NCBI RefSeq assembly: GCF_009389715.1
Contig: NC_052393.1
Coordinates: 4,526,001-4,590,000, forward strand
Direction: 5' to 3'
Source of the DNA: Phoenix dactylifera
Lineage: Eukaryota > Streptophyta > Magnoliopsida > Arecales > Arecaceae
Length of the DNA stretch: 64,000 bases
Part shown: one piece after another, positions 59,004 through 64,000 of the stretch
How the letters are laid out: each line of letters opens with the position of its first letter
Position numbering within the stretch: the stretch's first letter is position 1
Notes under the pieces: generated by a model
Database searches by the model: none
The model's input: the letters and a program-made list of their open reading frames with translations, nothing else
Told to the model about the DNA's origin: nothing
Translations under genes and position numbers: made by a program

Positions 59004-61324
59004 TTAGCTCAACTTCAAGATTTTCATGGTTTTGTAAAGAAGTCGAAGAACTAGGCTCGCATAAAATTTTTTCTCTAAAATGTTGACCCCACTATTTTTA
59101 GTTTTGAAAGGAAATTTTTCTTCATAAAAAATAGCATCACCCGACTCAAAAGGTACATTATTTTCAGTATCCAAAAATCTATAGGCTGTATTGTTTGTTG
59201 CATATCCAAGAAAAGCACAACCGGTAGCTTTAACACCCAATTTTGGTCTTTTAGGATCTATTGGCCTTGCAAAAGCCAAACAGCCCCATACCCTCAAATA
59301 TTCCAAATTTGGCTTATACCCTTTTTACAACTCAAAAGGAGTTAGTTTTGTTTTCTTATGAGGCACCCTATTCATCACATGACATGCAGTCAAAATTGCT
59401 TCACCCCAAAGATTTAAGGGAGCACTTGAGTTAATCAACATGGCATTTGTCAAATTAATCAAAGTTCTATTTTTTCTCTTAGTTACACCGTTAGATGCAG
59501 GAGAGTATGGAGGACTAGTTTTATGGATAATTTTCAAAAATTGCACAAAAGTGTTAAAACCTATAGATTCATACTCACGGCCTTTATCACTTCGAAATTT
59601 TTTAATTTTTCGACCAAATTGATTTTCAACTTCCTGAAGAAATTCTTTGAATTTTTCGCAAGCATCACTTCTATTTTTTAATAAGTAAACATAAGTATAT
59701 TTTGAAAAATCATAAATAAAAATGATAAAATATCTATTTCCTCCATAGGTTAAAATTCCTTCAAATTCACAAAGATAAGTATGAACCAGTTCTAACAATT
59801 CAATTTTTCTTTCAACACTTTTATGAGGCCTCTTTGCGATTTTTGCTTGACTGCAAATTTCACATTTTTCAAAATCTTTTGTCGGTCTCAGAATTAATCC
59901 CAAACTATTCATCATTCCCACGTATTTACTGTTTATATGACAAAAACGAGAATGCCAAAAATTCACAGAAGAAAGCATATAAACGCAACTAGATGATGCT
60001 TTATTATTCTCAATATTTAACTTAAACATACCATCACAAACATATTCTTTGCCCACAAATATCTCATTTTTGGTAATTACATATTGATCAGATTCCATAG
60101 TCTGTTTGAAGCCAGCCTTGTTGAGCAGAAAACTTGACATCAAATTCTTCCTCATAGACGGAGCGTGAAGCACATCTTTTAAGAGTAGCACACGTCTGGA
60201 GGTGAATTTCAGCTCAATCTCACAACTCCCAAAGACCTTTGTTTGGCTAGAATCACCAAGCATAATGGTCTTCTCATCCTTAAAGGGAGTGTAGTTTTTG
60301 AACCAATTTCTGTCATAGCAAACATGCCTATTAGCACCAGAGTCTACCCACCACCCTTCAACACACCGAACCATGTAGATGTTTGTAATTATTGATACAA
60401 GAGGTTCCTCGGTTACATTAGCCTGAGGAATAGACGGACGTTTCTGGAATCCACATGTTCGAGCAATATGCCCACTTTTGCCACATACAAAACATGCACC
60501 AAAAGAATGGTTTTGTGAAAGGGTATTTGGTTCTTATTTTTTTGACTCGGGTTTCTCCTACTGTGAGGTTTGCCATAAAATTTCATATTTTTTCTCTTTG
60601 GCTTCAAATGACTATTTTTAAGAAAATGATAATTAGGCAAAGCATTATTTGAAGGAATTAAATTTACCTTGGTAGTGGAATGTTCATTACCCTCCTGTGT
60701 AATCAGTGCATCTTGGCCTTGAGCTTCCTCCTCCACTCGGATGCGAGTGATCAAGGTCTTTAGGGACGTCTCCTTCTGCTTGTGCCGCATAGATTTCTGA
60801 AATTCTCTCCATGATGGTGGTAGCTTGTCAATAATACTAACCACAATTAGGCTATCCCCAATCTTGATGTCTTCAGATCTAACCTCTACAACGATCATTT
60901 GAAAATCCTGTGCTGGCTCAGCAATAGATTTTCCATCCACCATATTGCTGCAAATTTCTTTGCACTAGCTTCTTTAGTATCATACTTGCTCTGTACAGCT
61001 TTCCAAATGTTCTTTGTAGAAGAGTAAGTAGTATTGTAATAATCATAAAAATTATTGGCAAGGCAATTTAAGAGATAACATCGACAATTATACTCATCTC
61101 TAGTATATTTGTCCACTCTCTTGATGAACTTGATACTCTTCATCTGTCATCTCATCGGTTGAGATCTTGGTTGAATTTTTTTCGGTGAAAATATTGAAAA
61201 CATTGAGAAGACTCAAAAAGAACAACTCCTTATTTTTTCATCTCTTGAAGTGGGCTCCCTTGAAACGGAAGGGTTTGTTAAGATCTCCAACATTACCATC
61301 GTGCTTCTCAGGGATTAGCTCCAT
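59004..61324 (-). pseudogene. Copia gag-pol remnant
   Basis: Gag begins near 61324 (MELIPEKHDG) and is soon broken by a stop and by frame changes near 60900-60950. A zinc knuckle (CxxCxxxGHxxxxC pattern, near 60470-60500) lies in another frame. The longest open part (60374-59325, 349 codons) carries the protease site DSG (residues 11-13), the integrase HHCC zinc motif (His141, His146, Cys171, Cys174) and the integrase core. In the DD35E triad only Asp263 remains: Tyr200 is at the first Asp position and Lys299 at the Glu position. A stop then separates a further integrase C-terminal part (59306-59004). The copy cannot be functional. Confidence 0.9.
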
Positions 61325-61362
61325 TTTCGTTTTTTTTTTTCCCCATTGAATCTCCTTAAAAT

Positions 61363-61943
61363 TGTTGGGAGAAATGCAATAAGAGGACGAAACCAATCAG
61401 ACTGAGGCACGAAATCTCGCTCTCTTTAAGGAGATTCAAGCTCTTTGCGGTTGGCAAAGCCTAGAACCCGGTGCAGCAGAAATATTATGATTTGTCTTCT
61501 CCAGGATACAACAGCCCGATGATCGTCATATGGCAAAGACCAACTCTGCACAAGTAGTCAAGCCCAAAGCTCTATAAAAAAAACACCTTCTTTGCCAAGA
61601 ATTTTCTCAAAGTATTTTTTTTCTTTATGAGTAAAAATAAAGTGATATTGTATATGTTTGGAATGAAGGGGGAGAAGGGTTTTTATAGGTAGTTTGTAAC
61701 TTTGAATTTATGAGAATAATAAAAACATAAATACACTTAAAAATTCTAAACGTAACTCTCCCACCAAAAACATTTTTCAAAATGGTTCATGAATTATTCC
61801 CATTTACTTCCCATGAATCCTTCGTCTCCCCAAATGCATGAACGTTTCATCTCCCTAAATACATGAACCATTCATGAGTCATTAAATACTTGAACCTTAT
61901 GAATGATATAAATATTAAGCTTTAATATTAAAATGCACCAACA
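61363..61943 (-). repeat. 5' LTR, full length (581 bp)
   Basis: It is bounded by TGTTGGGAG on the left and TGCACCAACA on the right, giving the 6 bp inverted terminus TGTTGG/CCAACA. The left half matches the shortened LTR at 58528. On the minus strand, the region near 61690 with GGGTTTTTAT/CTATAAAAACCC-type sequence may be the TATA region of the LTR promoter. Confidence 0.88.
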
Positions 61944-61948
61944 CATGG

Positions 61949-62101
61949 TGCCCAGTTAAAGGCAAATGAATAGGTTCGACATCACAGATATGTTCATATA
62001 GAGAAATAAATCACAGAAGCTCTGCAACGAATCATGTTCTGCATCTGCTCATCCTTTTCTCTCTGTTTTCCAAGCATTGGATTCCACAGCTGGTTAACAA
62101 C
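61949..62101. other. Short spacer, nothing recognised
   Basis: This lies between the Copia target duplication and the hAT-like MITE. No feature can be supported. Confidence 0.4.
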
Positions 62102-62336
62102 CAGGGCCGGCCCAACTCTTAGATGCATGATTGAGGCGGTCGCATAAGGCCCTGGCCAAAGAAGGCCCACCATAGAAAAGGCCTCAAAGACAAAATAGAA
62201 AGGAAAAAAACCTTCTTAGTGAGTTCGCTTTAGACCGGCCTACTATTGGAAAAGCCTCAAAGACAAAACGGAAAGAAAAAAAAAATGTCCCTCTTAGTGA
62301 GTTCGCCTTAAGCCCCTAAATATATTGAGCCACTCC
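62102..62336. mobile_element. Small hAT-like MITE
   Basis: It begins CAGGGCCGGCCCAA and ends near TTGAGCCACTCCT, a decayed inverse of that end. The terminal 60 bp share GTGAGTTCGCCTTAAGC with the larger element ending at 30199. Inside, a segment of about 75 bp with GGCCTCAAAGACAAAA..GAAAG and CTTAGTGAGTTCGC is duplicated in tandem. Confidence 0.65.
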
Positions 62337-62404
62337 TATCCATAACCATCAGACATGTCTGAGAACAATAAAATACAGAGAGTTTACACCATTGGACTGC
62401 TCAC

Positions 62405-62575
62405 AAGAAGCTCCGGAGGAGAAACGAGAAGCCAATCCTTGTGCCATATCCTTTGCATCAAAATTGACCTTTTTCCGTCCAGCTGCCAAATCCTTTTCAC
62501 GATCCCAGGGTTTCCAAGGGTGTTTACCCTCCCATTCCTCTTTGTCCGGCTGTTTGGATTTCTTTCTCAGACTGC
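62405..62575 (-). CDS. DUF3752/GPALPP-like exon (partial gene or captured fragment)
   Basis: The minus strand encodes KQPDKEEWEGKHPWKPWDRE followed by KDLAAGRKKVNFDAKDMAQG and LASRFSSG, which fits the conserved C-terminal part of plant DUF3752 (GPALPP-motif) proteins. A GT donor (TTCTT before GTGAGC) follows at 62404, and candidate AG acceptors lie at about 62570-62580, so it behaves like an internal exon. The usual terminal residues are not found in the readthrough. Copy R2 of the 1.24 kb repeat starts only about 10 bp upstream. Either R2 sits in an intron and the gene continues beyond 64000, or the exon was carried here as a fragment. The family's molecular role is not well defined. Confidence 0.5.
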
Positions 62576-62585
62576 TTATTTCTCG

Positions 62586-63819
62586 GATTAGCAAGTTGGG
62601 TCAGATCGGCCTCATATATCAAGATTCATGATATCATCATTTGATAAGTCTGTTGTGTAACAATAATGAAAAAACATTGCTGATTGGGAACTTTTCTTGA
62701 TAGACATTTCTTGCGGATGAGGAAGTTGGTTGATCATGGAGTTGCAGAAACAACAGTTCTAGGGCTTGATGAACTTTTGTTTCTAAAAAATTAGAAAAAA
62801 ACTGGGATATAAAAAGCTAAACTGGCTTGAAAACAACACACTCTTGTATCTTTGTTGGAAAGCGTACTTTTTTTTCTTTGTTGTCTCAGAAAGCATGACT
62901 GGCGAAAACTAGAGGAAGAGGTCCTGAAAATTTTCTTGTGCCAAGATCTAAATGGGGCCTATTTCTTGACCTTTTCCATGACAAAAATATACGACCTTAC
63001 TTAAACATGATCTGTTCTATTGGCATGTACATGGTAGAACAAAATAATATTACTTCAAGTGGTGCGCGGTTTGGATTTTTTTAATATGTATAGAGGTTGT
63101 TTAGTTGCCCGTAGGCTGCCTTCAAATATCAAAATCCATCATGCATGGCTAGTACTTCTAAAATTGAAACTTTGTTTTCTCTTCATAAAAAGGACTAAAC
63201 TACGCTCTTAGGGTTTATTTTGGTATTTTTGTTATTTTTGTCATTTGTTTTTCTGTAAGTTGATGTTGGATATAATATTTGCATGATCCTTGCTTTTATT
63301 TTCATATTTCTTGAACGAAATAAATGTTTCCAACTAAAAACTCTAAATATTTTTACAAACAATTTAAAAACCAAAAGGATTTCTGTCATGTATGCTTGTT
63401 CAGTCTAGTTTAAGTTTCCTTTTAGATTTTCTAAAGAACAATAAGAAAACAGAGGCAATACCAAAAAGCCCTTAAGCTCTTGTATAAATTATAATTTTTC
63501 TTTCATCTTTTTGGAAAACCATATTAACATTAACATGATGCAAACAAAGACATCTACTCCCTCAAGCCATCAATTTTTTATATTTTACTCCCTCAAGCCA
63601 TCATCCGCTTCTTAGAGATTTATGGCAATTTTCTAGAGCCCTTATAGCATAAAAACTTGTATATATGCGTTTTGAGAATGTTACCAGTGTGCTGATTGTT
63701 TTGCCAATCATGCTATAGACGAGGATAATGAGCATGACCCGCTTCCTTAGAGTCTTATGTAATTAATATAAGCTTATGTTGTTCAAGTTTTCTCTAATTA
63801 GTTACTAAACTTAGAATAT
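62586..63819 (+). repeat. 1.24 kb direct repeat, copy R2
   Basis: Same orientation as 53827-55069, starting GATTAGCAAGTTGGG and ending AACTTAGAATA. The RNase H-like tail (GCTGATTGTTTTGCCAATCATG) is present but frameshifted relative to R1. Confidence 0.88.
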
Positions 63820-64000
63820 AAAAATCATCTTAACTCCATATCTAAAAAGTGAAGACCAAATTGAGATGACAATCCGGAACAGAATGAGGCCGGATCCGGA
63901 CTTTGAGAAAGTAGCAGTTGGGGGCCCGAAATCAGGACCCGTCCTTAGCCAAAGGCAGGGTGTTTTGCTTAACTGGGGCCTGGCATTGATGCTTGTCTTA
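63820..64000. other. Window end, nothing recognised
   Basis: Mixed-composition sequence after repeat R2, running off the window. No coding signal was seen. Confidence 0.4.

Larger units (their letters stand above)
58523..61948 (-). mobile_element. Copia retrotransposon, internally deleted, with target duplication
   Basis: The element itself spans 58528-61943 and is flanked by CATGG on both sides (58523-58527, 61944-61948). Its ends are TGTTGG and CCAACA. The 5' LTR is at the right (61363-61943, 581 bp); the left LTR keeps only 214 bp (58528-58741). On the minus strand gag, protease and integrase text is followed by the first part of reverse transcriptase (about 58760-58880, with the phrases WKEVVNDEMDSL and DGSIDKFKA). 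That text stops abruptly at the shortened LTR. The rest of reverse transcriptase, RNase H, the polypurine tract and about 370 bp of the LTR are therefore missing. No convincing primer-binding site follows the 5' LTR. Confidence 0.9.

Noticed and set aside
1..64000. CRISPR arrays, operons, prophage or bacterial defence systems
   Set aside because: Introns, retroelements and plant gene families show this is plant nuclear DNA; the tandem arrays present have no CRISPR-like spacer pattern.

Overview
This window is nuclear DNA from a flowering plant. Genes have introns with GT-AG borders and are separated by long AT-rich stretches full of retroelement debris. A PIP2 aquaporin with very GC-rich exons, long introns and the style of the LINE and miniature LTR elements point to a monocot, most likely a palm-like one. 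That lineage call is inference only; I could not compare sequences.

Four genes can be reconstructed exon by exon. (1) 3933-5083, minus strand: an FD-type bZIP, the DNA-binding partner of florigen, in three exons. It has a complete leucine heptad series and the C-terminal SAP motif, and its first intron appears to be a GC-AG intron. (2) 19020-25767, minus: a La-related protein of the LARP1b/c type, six exons, 583 aa, with one 4.36 kb intron inside the La-motif coding region. (3) 40918-42058, plus: a PIP2 aquaporin, four exons, 282 aa, with all pore and gating residues present. (4) 55945-57699, plus: a zinc alcohol dehydrogenase of the cinnamyl-alcohol dehydrogenase family (ELI3/mannitol-dehydrogenase-like class), six exons, 357 aa. 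Its last intron is 87 bp, in frame and free of stops. A terminal-type exon of a DUF3752/GPALPP-like gene lies at 62405-62575 (minus), either the end of a gene that continues past the window or a captured fragment.

Most of the rest is mobile DNA. Several LINE 3' ends carry RNase H remnants (1-1190, 7110-7409, 8040-8401, 14250-14905, 38060-38600, 48950-49172, 51740-52147). Two kinds of miniature LTR element occur: a 229 bp SMART-like element at 8824-9052, and a TRIM family with 137 bp LTRs at 52598-53035 plus decayed relatives at 10207-10572 and 30721-30855. A PIF/Harbinger-type element of 1,604 bp with TAA target duplications (50133-51736) sits just upstream of a LINE end. A Copia element (58528-61943) has a perfect 5 bp target duplication but is internally deleted and catalytically dead. 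There are also hAT-like elements with CAGGGCCGGCCC ends, a three-copy MITE-like family, and a 1.24 kb direct repeat (53827-55069 and 62586-63819) that flanks the dehydrogenase gene and the Copia element.

The four genes are unrelated in function (flowering-time transcription, mRNA binding, water transport, aldehyde/alcohol metabolism) and there is no sign that they form a cluster. I see no wholly new system. The items most worth a second look are the GC-AG intron in FD, the exitron-like intron in the dehydrogenase gene, the structured GC-rich cargo of the Harbinger element, and the miniature LTR families.
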